Source of the DNA: JBDREF01 sp043820045
GTDB lineage: Bacteria; Planctomycetota; Phycisphaerae; Sedimentisphaerales; Anaerobacaceae
DNA length: 23,784 nt
Assembly (NCBI GenBank): GCA_043820045.1
Contig: JBDREF010000390.1
Coordinates: 1 to 23,784 of the forward strand
Direction: 5' to 3'
In this document: positions 1-8,510 of the stretch, piece by piece
How positions within the stretch are numbered: position 1 is the first letter of the stretch
How the letters are laid out: the number at the start of each line of letters is the position of its first letter
The notes under the pieces: model-generated
Told to the model about the DNA's origin: nothing
The model's database searches: none
The model's input: the letters and a program-made list of their open reading frames with translations, nothing else
Program-made: the position numbers and the translations under genes

Positions 1-1860
1 GAATTCTACCTGCCCCAGATTTCTGTTAACGCATCGAAGATAATTATCACGGATACAACCACGATTGATGAACAGCAGGGCGGGGCTTCCAAGGGTAGTT
101 TCGACGCCCAGATTTATGATGCCCGTGTTAAGGCGTACGATACTACGATTTTCCACTGGCCTTATATGCGCACCAACGCACAAAGATCGGACATCCCGCT
201 CAAGACGGCCCGCGTCGGCCATGACAGTATCTGGGGAACGTCCGTCGAGACGCGATGGTATCTGGCGCGACTGTTGGGCCTTCAGGAACCGGAGGGTACC
301 GATAGCACCCTGGCGCTGGATTACTACGGCAAACGCGGCTTCGGCGGCGGAATAGATACCGAATACGCCCGAGAGAACTATTTTGGCAGGATTCTGGGTT
401 ACATGATCCACGATACCGGCGAAGACCGGCTCGGCAGACACGACACTCGGAAAAATCTCGAGCCGCCTCGCGAGCTTCGCGGCAGGTTTCACTGGCAGCA
501 TAGACAGTTCCTTCCTTATGACTGGCAACTTACTTCCGAGGTCAGTTACGCCTCCGATGAAAACTTCGTAGAGAGCTTCTACCGCAGCGAGTTCAATGTC
601 GGCAAGGAACAGGAAACGCTCGTTCATCTCAAACGCATCGAAGACAACTGGGGCCTTTCATTCCTGGGCAAGGTGCGAATCAACGATTTCGTTAATAAGC
701 TGGAAGAACTGCCCACGGCCGAGTTCCATTGGACCGGTCAGTCCTTTATGGACGATAAGCTGACCTTCTACAGCGATACACAGTTGAGCAGGTTCCGCCA
801 GCGATACGCCTCGTCCAATACTGCGCCGGGCTCGGAGGAATTCTTTTCGTTCGCTACCACAAGAAACGAAGTTGATCTGCCGATTGACATGGGCAAAACA
901 AAAGTCGTGCCTTTCGTGGCCGGAACCGCCGCTTACGAAGACGGGGCCGGTTTCTACAGGAAGATTGACGGCGGACTGACAGGCAGAGAGGAAAGCGTTT
1001 GGTTCGGCGAGACTGGTGTTCGCGTATCGTCGCAGCCGTATTGGAAGGTTTTCCCCGACGTCAAATCGGAACTCTGGGACCTCAACCAGCTTCGACACCT
1101 AATAAGGCCGCACTTTACCGCGGTGGCCTATACTCAAGCCGAATCCCCCATCGAACAGCGGGACACACTGAACGCGGGTATTTCGCAGAGGCTGCAAACC
1201 AAGCGCGGCTCCGGCGAGAACCAGCGGACCGTTGACTGGATGCGGCTGGATTTGGATGTTACCTGGGTCAATGACTCCGGCGATGCATCTGCGGGACCGG
1301 ACAGATTTATCTGGAACAAGCCGTTTATTCCGCCGATAAACAGTATTAGCGGAAGAGACCGGCGCAGCAGCCATTTATACGGCCCAAGACGCAATTACTT
1401 CGGAGCCGACTATATTTGGCGTCTGAGCGATACCACTGCCGTACTGTCCGATATGAATTTTGACATGCAGAGCGGGGTCGTACAGCAGTATAACGTCGGC
1501 GTCTCGCACCTGCGATGGCCCAATTTACAGTACTATCTGGGCAGCCGCTATTTGAGACGCCTTGAGAATGGCCTGGGCGAAAAAGGCTCCAACGCGGTCA
1601 CATTCGCGATTACTTACGCGATTGATCCGCGATATACGGTGGTTTTCTCGGAACAAGTTGATTTTGACTACGGCGCAACGGTGCGAAGCGATCTGACGCT
1701 AATAAGGCAGTATCACAGAATATACTGGGGCCTGACATACAGTGCGGATGCATCGCTGGACAGACAGGCAATTGTCTTTAGCATTTGGCCTCAGGGCGTG
1801 CGAGAGCTGGCTTTCGGAGAGAGAAGATATATCGGACTCGGCAGCTCGGCAGGCTACTGA
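1..1860 (+). CDS. lptD: LptD-like LPS-assembly outer-membrane protein (C-terminal part, 5' truncated)
   Basis: The reading frame is open from the first base of the window to the TGA at 1858-1860, giving 619 visible residues; the true start lies upstream, so internal ATGs such as the one at 166 are not the start. The visible part is rich in alternating aromatic and polar strands (for example RGRFHWQHRQFLPYDWQLT and YYLGSRYLRRLENG), as in an outer-membrane beta-barrel. The run from about residue 155, with FLPYDWQLTSEVSYASDENF, resembles the start of the LptD barrel as I remember it from planctomycetes and proteobacteria. LptD together with LptE places lipopolysaccharide or a similar glycolipid in the outer leaflet. 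The N-terminal OstA-like jelly roll and signal peptide would be outside the window. Another large barrel protein cannot be excluded, but LptD is the best fit. Confidence 0.75.
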   Translation, partial: EFYLPQISVNASKIIITDTTTIDEQQGGASKGSFDAQIYDARVKAYDTTIFHWPYMRTNAQRSDIPLKTARVGHDSIWGTSVETRWYLARLLGLQEPEGTDSTLALDYYGKRGFGGGIDTEYARENYFGRILGYMIHDTGEDRLGRHDTRKNLEPPRELRGRFHWQHRQFLPYDWQLTSEVSYASDENFVESFYRSEFNVGKEQETLVHLKRIEDNWGLSFLGKVRINDFVNKLEELPTAEFHWTGQSFMDDKLTFYSDTQLSRFRQRYASSNTAPGSEEFFSFATTRNEVDLPIDMGKTKVVPFVAGTAAYEDGAGFYRKIDGGLTGREESVWFGETGVRVSSQPYWKVFPDVKSELWDLNQLRHLIRPHFTAVAYTQAESPIEQRDTLNAGISQRLQTKRGSGENQRTVDWMRLDLDVTWVNDSGDASAGPDRFIWNKPFIPPINSISGRDRRSSHLYGPRRNYFGADYIWRLSDTTAVLSDMNFDMQSGVVQQYNVGVSHLRWPNLQYYLGSRYLRRLENGLGEKGSNAVTFAITYAIDPRYTVVFSEQVDFDYGATVRSDLTLIRQYHRIYWGLTYSADASLDRQAIVFSIWPQGVRELAFGERRYIGLGSSAGY

Positions 1861-2184
1861 CCCGCTGTCGATTGTCAGGCATAAAAACCTTGCATAAACC
1901 TGGCCGGAAGTGTATCATTTGATCGAATCTGTCTGTTGATTCGTTGAAGTAATCAGATTTGGACGTTCGTTTTGAGGTCCGTAGCCATTTGAATAGGGGC
2001 AGTTTACGGGCCCCCTCAGGGGCAGGGGTTGTTCCCTTTTCAGATTATGTCTAACTTCAACTGTGTAAAGCGGCATGACTGAGCCTTTTAGCTGTGGTTG
2101 GGCCGTATCAATGTTTTTTGGAAGTTCAGTTATGGCCTGCGGGCTGCAAGCCCCGGCGCGCCGGGGTTGAAAAAGGAGATTGCT
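1861..2184 (+). promoter_or_regulatory. Structured leader region upstream of the aldolase gene
   Basis: This 324-nt gap holds no convincing gene. A possible sigma70-type promoter is TTGCAT (1890-1895), a 17-nt spacer, and TATCAT (1913-1918); the -10 is good but the -35 matches only half of consensus. If used, it would give a leader of about 260 nt. That leader contains several inverted repeats: GCCCC/GGGGC (2010-2014 with 2019-2023), GGCCGTA/TATGGCC (2101-2107 with 2131-2137, one G-U pair), GGGCT/AGCCC (2141-2145 with 2149-2153), and the perfect 16-bp palindrome 2151-2166 just before the ribosome binding site. I do not recognise a known riboswitch class in it. Confidence 0.35.
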
Positions 2185-3135
2185 ATGGCGTTGGTTAATA
2201 CCAGGAAGATGTTCGAGATGGCTTACAAGAACGGCTATTCGATTGGCGCGTTCAACGTGAACAACATGGAGATCACGCAGGGAATAATTGAGGCTGTGGC
2301 CGAAGAGAAGGCCCCGTTGATCCTGCAGGTCTCCAGGGGAGCACGCGAATATGCAAAGAACAGTTATCTCAAGGCGATCATCGACGTGGTTGTTGAGGAG
2401 AATCCGGATATTCCCGTCGCAATAAACCTCGACCACGGCGATACGTTCGAGACCTGCAAGCAGTTTGTTGACGACGGCTTTACTTCGGTGATGATTGATG
2501 CTTCGCATCGGCCATTTGAGGAAAACATCAAGATAACCAAAGAGGTGGTCGAATATGCGCACGCAAGAGACGTTGTCGTCGAGGCCGAATTAGGCCAGTT
2601 GGGCGGAATCGAAGAGGATGTCGTCGGCGTCACGGATGACGATATCCACAAACACCTGGCCGACCCGAATCAGGTTGAGGAGTTTGTCGCAAAGACCGGA
2701 GTTGACTCTCTGGCCGTAGCCATCGGCACAAGCCACGGCGCCTACAAGTTTAAGAAGGAGCCGAAGCTGGCTTTCGACGTGATACAGGAGATTGCAGACA
2801 GACTTCCCGGCTTCCCGCTGGTCATGCACGGCTCGAGCAGTGTGATCAAAGAGTTCGTCGATCTGATTAACAAGTACGGCGGGAAAATGCCCAACGCGAT
2901 GGGTGTGCCGGAGGAAGCCGTCAGCAAGGCTTCGAAGATGGCGGTCTGCAAGGTCAACATAGATACGGACTTGAGGCTGGCTCTCACCGCCAAAATCAGA
3001 CAGGTTTTCGCTGAAAAACCCGCAGAGTTCGACCCCCGAAAGTACCTCGGGCCGGGCAGAGACGCAATCCGGGAGATGGTAAGACACAAGCTGCACGTTC
3101 TGGGCTGCGCCGGGAAAGCGGCGGAGTGTGCGTGA
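2185..3135 (+). CDS. fba: Class II fructose-bisphosphate aldolase
   Basis: This 316-residue cytoplasmic enzyme should split fructose 1,6-bisphosphate into dihydroxyacetone phosphate and glyceraldehyde 3-phosphate (glycolysis) or run the reverse in gluconeogenesis. Family marks are LDHGDTFE with Asp83 (catalytic) and His84 (metal ligand), DDGFTSVMIDASH, the EAELGQLGGIEED signature, GTSHGAYK with His184 (metal), and MHGSS with His215 (metal). The length fits the shorter class II type seen in Bacillus. I chose ATG 2185 because AAAAAGGAGA lies just upstream at 2170-2179 and MALVNTRKMFEMAYKNGYS is the normal N-terminus; an in-frame TTG at 2098 would add 29 unlike residues. Close relatives (tagatose or ketose bisphosphate aldolases) share the fold, so the exact substrate is inferred. 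It follows a long, structured leader. Confidence 0.93.
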   Translation: MALVNTRKMFEMAYKNGYSIGAFNVNNMEITQGIIEAVAEEKAPLILQVSRGAREYAKNSYLKAIIDVVVEENPDIPVAINLDHGDTFETCKQFVDDGFTSVMIDASHRPFEENIKITKEVVEYAHARDVVVEAELGQLGGIEEDVVGVTDDDIHKHLADPNQVEEFVAKTGVDSLAVAIGTSHGAYKFKKEPKLAFDVIQEIADRLPGFPLVMHGSSSVIKEFVDLINKYGGKMPNAMGVPEEAVSKASKMAVCKVNIDTDLRLALTAKIRQVFAEKPAEFDPRKYLGPGRDAIREMVRHKLHVLGCAGKAAECA

Positions 3136-3237
3136 AAAGCAGGAAGTATGAAACAAGGCCGGAAGGCCGAAATTCGAGCCGCCCGAATCAAAGGTCCCGG
3201 CGATTTGAATTTTCGATTTGGTACGAGACGCAAGATT

Positions 3238-5544
3238 ATGAAGAACGCAAGACGTAATTCAACGTGGCTCCTCTGGCTGGCGGCAGCAGCTTTCCTGTCC
3301 GCCGTCTGCATGGGCAAGGCCCCCTTATCCGTTACAGTGCCGCAGGCGGTCTCCGCCGGCTGGTCAGCTTTTGTCGGCAGTTCATCTCCCGGCCAATCAT
3401 CCGAGTCGGGCGCCCTCGCCCAGGCTTGCGAGCTGATTTACCAGGGCAAGTTCGACGCCGCCAACGAGCTGATACAACAAACTCGCAAGAGCCAGCCGAC
3501 CCAACTGAGCACCACCACCGCCCAGTTGTCGCAGATTGTCGAAGAATACGGCGACATAAGCGAGCAGCGCAAGTCGGCTCAAAAAGCCGCCTACGCAGAG
3601 ACTCTGGATGAGCTGGAGAAGCTCAAGACAAAGGCCGATGCCAATGACGTGAACGATGTCAACGACGTCAATGACATCATTTCGGTGCTGTCGGTCGTTG
3701 TCAGGGCCGGCGAATTTGCGGACCAGAAACAAAAAGATCAGCTCCTTGCCGATCCGTTTGTAAAAGAGACCGTCCAGAAGGCGGTCGATAAAGCCGCCGG
3801 ATTCGAAGTGGACGGCAAATGGCTCGAGGCATACACGAACTGTTACTATTGGCTGGTCGCTATCGATCCGAACAACCAGGGTTATTCAGATTACGCCGAG
3901 CAGCTCCTGGACAAGGCCACGGTTGCGATGGCTTTCGAAGACAGCCCCTGCGAGACCAGCAAGGAACGTTTCCAGGGGGTGCAAGAGAGCATGTTTCTGC
4001 GAGCGGTTGATTTCCTGGACACTCACTACGTCAACAATCTCGATTACAGCCAGATGGCGACTAAGGGCGTCGAACGCTGCAAATTGCTCGCGGAGGTGAT
4101 AGCCGCCGAAGCCAGGAGCAATGACAGTCCGGAAGGAGAGGGCAAGAACACGCTGAGCGCGATAAAGGACACATGGGAACCCGGGAAGCTTTCGGCGTGG
4201 TCGTCGGCAATGCAGGCGCTGCTGGACGAAACCAAGGCAGCATCGGGCGGGCTGACGGGGCTCGACAAGAAAGAGTTCATGGCCATTGTCGAGAAGGTTC
4301 TGAAAATTAACGATTCGACAGTGGCATTGCCCCAGCCGGTGCTCATAGCGCAGTTTGCAGAGGCGTCGCTGTCGGCGCTCGATCCTTACACGGTAATAGT
4401 CTGGCCCAAGAACGTCCAGGATTTCGAGCAGATGATGACCAACGAGTTCATGGGCATTGGCATTGAAATTTCCAAGCAGCAGGGGCAGTTGACAGTATCG
4501 AGCCTGTTGCTTGATACGCCCGCATTCAACTCCACGCTTGATGCCGGGGACGTGATCGAGGCGGTCGAGGGAATCCCGACAAAGGACATGTCTCTGGCCT
4601 GTGCGGCCAAGAAAATCAAAGGCCCCGCGGGAACAAAAGTCAAGCTGAAGGTCAGACGTCCGAGCGCAAACAAAAAGATCCCCGACAAGGTCTTCGATGT
4701 CACCATAACCAGGGACAGGATAATTGTCCCGACGGTGCGCGGCTGGCAGAGGACTAAAGAGGGCAAATGGCTGTATTTCATCGACGAAAAGAACAGGATA
4801 GGTTTCGTCCGGCTAACAAGTTTTTCTTCGGATACCGCCCCGGGACTCGAACAGGTATTGCAGGAGCTTGAGACCGAAGGGCTGAACGGATTGATTCTGG
4901 ACCTGCGTTTCAATACCGGCGGGCTCTTGGATAGCGCCGTTGACGTGGTCGATAAATTCGTCGCGGAAGACTTGATAGTCAAGAGACAGCCCGGCCTTGG
5001 CAGGATGCCGAGCTACGAGCTGGCCCACAAGAAGGGAACCCATCCCAATTATCCCCTGGTCATATTGGTAAACTCCGGCTCAGCAAGCGCTTCTGAAATC
5101 GTGGCCGGAGCGCTGGCGGACAAAGTCCATCATCGCGCGATATTAGTGGGAAACAGAACTCACGGAAAGGGCAGCGTGCAGGGAATAACAGGCTGGCTTG
5201 GCGGCGGCGCCCAGTTGAAATACACCATGGCGTATTATCATCTACCCTCAGGCCAGAGAGTCGAAAGCCGCGAAGAAGTGGAAAAGGAGGGGCGCAAAGA
5301 CTGGGGCGTAGCGCCGAATGTCGAGGTGAAACTCAGAAGTGACGAACTCAAGAAAATGATAGAGGTGCAGAGGCACAACGACGTCCTGGTGAAAGCCGAC
5401 CGTGACAATGCCAACCACGACTTCACGAAGCATACTGTCGAACAAACTCTCGCCGACGACCCGCAACTGGCCGTAGCTCTGCTGGTTGTTCGCAGCAAGT
5501 TACTCGAGGCACAGACCCTTGCCAGCGCGAAGATGAATAATTGA
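3238..5544 (+). CDS. Secreted S41 carboxyl-terminal processing protease with PDZ domain (CtpA/Prc-like)
   Basis: From ATG 3238 the product has 768 residues. It begins with a signal peptide (basic MKNARRNS, then LLWLAAAAFLSAVC), so it should act in the periplasm, cutting proteins near their C-termini. A long N-terminal region of about 375 residues, partly helical and TPR-like by eye, precedes LDPYT (379-383), a PDZ domain at about 402-495 (MGIGIEI, then AGDVIEAVEG), and the S41 core. The core carries LILDLRFNTGG, SGSASASE (nucleophile Ser in 615-619) and HGKGSVQ (general base Lys644, Gln648). Compared with typical members there are two extra residues between the Ser and Lys motifs. Residues 136-147 are a short NDV repeat. 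An in-frame ATG at 3148 with AGGA only three bases upstream would add 30 residues before the signal peptide; the signal peptide favours 3238. Confidence 0.85.
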   Translation: MKNARRNSTWLLWLAAAAFLSAVCMGKAPLSVTVPQAVSAGWSAFVGSSSPGQSSESGALAQACELIYQGKFDAANELIQQTRKSQPTQLSTTTAQLSQIVEEYGDISEQRKSAQKAAYAETLDELEKLKTKADANDVNDVNDVNDIISVLSVVVRAGEFADQKQKDQLLADPFVKETVQKAVDKAAGFEVDGKWLEAYTNCYYWLVAIDPNNQGYSDYAEQLLDKATVAMAFEDSPCETSKERFQGVQESMFLRAVDFLDTHYVNNLDYSQMATKGVERCKLLAEVIAAEARSNDSPEGEGKNTLSAIKDTWEPGKLSAWSSAMQALLDETKAASGGLTGLDKKEFMAIVEKVLKINDSTVALPQPVLIAQFAEASLSALDPYTVIVWPKNVQDFEQMMTNEFMGIGIEISKQQGQLTVSSLLLDTPAFNSTLDAGDVIEAVEGIPTKDMSLACAAKKIKGPAGTKVKLKVRRPSANKKIPDKVFDVTITRDRIIVPTVRGWQRTKEGKWLYFIDEKNRIGFVRLTSFSSDTAPGLEQVLQELETEGLNGLILDLRFNTGGLLDSAVDVVDKFVAEDLIVKRQPGLGRMPSYELAHKKGTHPNYPLVILVNSGSASASEIVAGALADKVHHRAILVGNRTHGKGSVQGITGWLGGGAQLKYTMAYYHLPSGQRVESREEVEKEGRKDWGVAPNVEVKLRSDELKKMIEVQRHNDVLVKADRDNANHDFTKHTVEQTLADDPQLAVALLVVRSKLLEAQTLASAKMNN

Positions 5545-5586
5545 CCCCTATATCAATAACATTTCGACTTTTACAGGTGCAGTGAT

Positions 5587-7056
5587 TTGACAAACGCAGA
5601 AGACGTAGGCAAGTTCGAACGGCAAAGGCAGGAGAAGCTCTCCCGAATCAAAGAACTGGGCGTTGAGCCTTACGGTGACAGATACGAACAGACCGAGCCG
5701 GCTGAAGACGTAAAGCAGAGATTCAGAGACGACGACCCGCAGCAACGGGCCAGGTGCGCCGGCAGGATTGCCCTGCTCAGGGACATCGGCAAGCTGATTT
5801 TCATTACCCTGCGCGACCGCAGCGGAATCATCCAGGTCGGTTTGAGCAAGAAGCTGCTGGGTGAGAGCTGGCAGTTGATTAAGCTGCTCGAACTTGGCGA
5901 CATCATCGGGGCCTCCGGGCAGTTGGGCAGAACCAAAACGGGCGAGATTACAATCTGGGCCGAAGAGCTGGTGCTGCTGAGCAAGTGTCTACTGACGCCG
6001 CCGGAGAAATTCCACGGACTGGCGGACGTTGACCAGCGATACCGGCAGAGGTATGTGGACCTGTGGGCCAATCCCGAGGTAATGGAGCGATTCAAGAAGC
6101 GAAGTGCAATCGTTGGAACGATTCGTGACTTTCTCAAGTCCAGAGGTTTCCTGGAAGTCGAGACGCCGATGATGCAGGCCATTGCCGGTGGGGCCGCGGC
6201 CAAGCCTTTCATCACGCATCACAACAGCCTGGATATGGACCTGTTCCTGCGAATTTCGCCGGAGCTGTTCCTGAAAAGACTCCTGGTCGGCGGAATGGAA
6301 AGGGTCTTCGAGGTCAACCGGAACTTCCGCAACGAAGGACTGAGCAGGCAGCACAACCCGGAATTCACAATGCTCGAAGTGTATGAGGCGTACGCCGATT
6401 ACAACGTGATGATGGATCTGACAGAAGAGGTCGTTTCGCTTTGCGTGGAAGAGCACTGCGACGGGATGCAGCTTCAATTCGGCGAGTTCACGATAGATTT
6501 TACGCGGCCGTGGCGCAGGGCAAAATATGCCCAGTTGCTGAAAGAATACGCCGGCTGTGATATCGACGACATAAAAGCTGTCCGGGCAAAGGCCAGAGAG
6601 CTGGAACTGGACGAGGCCGACATGGACGATGCAGTCGTTGTCAATGAAGTGTTTGAGACCACCGTCGAGCACAATCTCGTCGCGCCGACGTTCGTGATCG
6701 ATTATCCGGCGGCGTTGTGTCCGCTGGCAAAACGCAAGAAGGACGATCCGAAATACGCGGCGAGGTTCGAACTGTTCGTCGCCCGAATGGAATTGGCCAA
6801 CGCTTACACCGAGCTGAACGACCCCGCGGAACAATACGAGAATTTCCTTACCCAGCTTCGCGGGCAGGAAGAATCGCTGACAAACATGGACAGCGATTAC
6901 ATTACGGCGTTGAAATACGGTATGCCGCCGGCCGGCGGCCTGGGCATTGGAATCGACAGGTTGGTAATGGTGCTGACCGGCGCTGCAAGCATCCGTGACG
7001 TAGTGCTGTTCCCGCTTCTAAGGCCTGCAAAAAGCTCAGAACCGAGCCCCACATAG
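5587..7056 (+). CDS. lysS: Lysyl-tRNA synthetase, class II
   Basis: The 489-residue product charges tRNA-Lys with lysine in the cytoplasm. An N-terminal OB-fold anticodon-binding domain (about 50-150; GRIALLRDIGKLIFITLRD) is followed by the class II catalytic core: motif 1 near FLEVETPMM (188-196), motif 2 RVFEVNRNFRNEG (about 239-251) with the HNPEFTMLE stretch, and motif 3 GIGIDRLVM (from 453). The length is normal for bacterial LysS. The start is a TTG with AGGTG 8 nt upstream; no in-frame ATG lies near the expected N-terminus, so a non-ATG start is well supported. It lies 42 nt after the protease gene and 57 nt before the lipoprotein-export permeases. The association of lysS with lolCD-type genes is, as I recall, common in diderm bacteria outside the gamma-proteobacteria. 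Confidence 0.95.
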   Translation: MTNAEDVGKFERQRQEKLSRIKELGVEPYGDRYEQTEPAEDVKQRFRDDDPQQRARCAGRIALLRDIGKLIFITLRDRSGIIQVGLSKKLLGESWQLIKLLELGDIIGASGQLGRTKTGEITIWAEELVLLSKCLLTPPEKFHGLADVDQRYRQRYVDLWANPEVMERFKKRSAIVGTIRDFLKSRGFLEVETPMMQAIAGGAAAKPFITHHNSLDMDLFLRISPELFLKRLLVGGMERVFEVNRNFRNEGLSRQHNPEFTMLEVYEAYADYNVMMDLTEEVVSLCVEEHCDGMQLQFGEFTIDFTRPWRRAKYAQLLKEYAGCDIDDIKAVRAKARELELDEADMDDAVVVNEVFETTVEHNLVAPTFVIDYPAALCPLAKRKKDDPKYAARFELFVARMELANAYTELNDPAEQYENFLTQLRGQEESLTNMDSDYITALKYGMPPAGGLGIGIDRLVMVLTGAASIRDVVLFPLLRPAKSSEPSPT

Positions 7057-7077
7057 ACCTTCGCTAAAACGTGGGGC
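7046..7077 (+). other. Inverted repeat spanning the lysS stop codon
   Basis: GCCCCAC (7046-7052) pairs perfectly with GTGGGGC (7071-7077) around an 18-nt loop that includes the lysS stop. There is no clear T-run after it, so it is not a normal rho-independent terminator. It may be an mRNA-stabilising or attenuating hairpin between lysS and the export genes, or chance. Confidence 0.3.
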
Positions 7078-7113
7078 CGTACATTTAAGACCCGAGTACT
7101 GACGGCTGATACA

Positions 7114-8460
7114 ATGTTGAAACTATTCTTGTGGCTGCGATACCTTCGCAAGAAGAAAATCGTTTTTCTGAGTATTGCCGCAGTTGCTCTTTCGGTATCG
7201 TTGTTGATTGTTGTCGCCAGCCTGTTCACCGGCTTCATCAATACGTTCGAACAGGCGGCGGTCGAAGCAATAGGCGATGTCGTCGTCAGCCCGCCGTTCA
7301 AATTCGCAAAATACCCGCTGTTTGTCGAACAACTGGAGCAAACTGCAACTGTTGAGGCGGCAACGCCGATTCTGCTCGCACCCGGGCTGTTGCATCTGGG
7401 TCCGGGCAATGTGCGCCCCGTGCAAATCTGGGGCATTGAGCCCCGCTCGCAGGCAAAGGTCACCGGTCTGAAGCGGTCTTTGCTCAAACAGAGAGAATCT
7501 GCCGCGGAGCCGTCCTTGAGCATACCGGGCTCTCCGGAAGAGGTCGGCGGTTTTGTAGGGATTGGCCTCGTAGCCGACCCGAACGAACAAACCGATGAGT
7601 ATGACATGGATGCGGTCGAAAAAATGCTTGGTCGGCAGGTCTTTCTTACCACCGGATCGGTGGCTGAAGCGCAGGGAAATGAGACTGCGACACCTCAGTT
7701 CAAGAGAAGAACACTGAGGTTTTCAATTGCGGATATAGTCGAGACGGGAGTTCATCAGTTCGACAAGGGCTATGCCTATCTGCCGATAGAAGAGCTGCAA
7801 AGAAGATTGTATCCGGAGGAAGAGTCGCCGGTTGCCGGTCAGATTCTCGTGAAAGTTGTGGACGGAACATCTCCCGACGTCGCATTGGCGGTGATTCGCG
7901 GCGTGTGGAGGACTTTCGTCGAGACGCACCTGGAAGCAGATCCATATCTGATAGGATACACGAGAATCGAGACGGCCATAGAGATGCAGAGGCCGTATGT
8001 CGCCGCCTATCGAAACCAGATGGGAGTTCTGCTGGTCATATTCGGCGTTGTGAGCTTCAGCGTGGTGGTGCTGATATTCTGCATATTCTATATGATAGTG
8101 ACGACAAAGCGCAAGAACATCGCCGTCATAAAAAGTTGCGGTACGGCCAGCAGTTCGGTGGCTTCGATTTTCGTCGGTTTCGGCATCTGTATCGGAGTAG
8201 CCGGCTCCGCCGTCGGGGCCGTCCTGGGATACGTTATCACCAGGAACGTCAATACCATCGAGAATTGGATAAGAATAATATTCGGACTGAAGCTGTGGAA
8301 GAGCAGCGTGTATATGTTCAGCAGAATACCCAATGAGGTTGATTGGACGTGGGCCTTTCGTATCATATTGCTGGCAATCGCAGCGGCGGCCGTCGGAGCG
8401 CTGATACCGGCCATCGTCGCGGCAATAACGAAGCCCGTCCAAATTTTGCGTTATGAATAG
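7114..8460 (+). CDS. FtsX-type ABC permease, LolC/LolE-like (first of two)
   Basis: This 448-residue inner-membrane protein has the LolC/LolE/MacB permease layout: one transmembrane helix near the N-terminus (about 15-40, IVFLSIAAVALSVSLLIVV), a large periplasmic domain (about 45-300), and three more helices at about 304-330, 347-375 and 414-438. It ends with KPVQILRYE, typical of the family. With the next two genes it should form the ABC transporter that releases lipoproteins from the inner membrane for delivery to the outer membrane. The ATG start has no clear Shine-Dalgarno sequence, but MLKLFLWLRYLRKKK is the expected N-terminus. A MacB-like export role is the main alternative; the pairing of two different permeases with a stand-alone ATPase favours Lol. 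Confidence 0.82.
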   Translation: MLKLFLWLRYLRKKKIVFLSIAAVALSVSLLIVVASLFTGFINTFEQAAVEAIGDVVVSPPFKFAKYPLFVEQLEQTATVEAATPILLAPGLLHLGPGNVRPVQIWGIEPRSQAKVTGLKRSLLKQRESAAEPSLSIPGSPEEVGGFVGIGLVADPNEQTDEYDMDAVEKMLGRQVFLTTGSVAEAQGNETATPQFKRRTLRFSIADIVETGVHQFDKGYAYLPIEELQRRLYPEEESPVAGQILVKVVDGTSPDVALAVIRGVWRTFVETHLEADPYLIGYTRIETAIEMQRPYVAAYRNQMGVLLVIFGVVSFSVVVLIFCIFYMIVTTKRKNIAVIKSCGTASSSVASIFVGFGICIGVAGSAVGAVLGYVITRNVNTIENWIRIIFGLKLWKSSVYMFSRIPNEVDWTWAFRIILLAIAAAAVGALIPAIVAAITKPVQILRYE

Positions 8461-8510
8461 GCGTTTGTCGCACGCCCAATGATGAGACTTGAAATCCAGG
8501 TGACGGCACC

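Noticed and set aside
2098..2184. N-terminal extension of the aldolase from TTG 2098
   Set aside because: The added residues do not resemble the family, and a strong ribosome site precedes ATG 2185.
5989..6834. 281-codon minus-strand open frame inside lysS
   Set aside because: It is antisense to conserved class II synthetase motifs, with no domain or start signal of its own.
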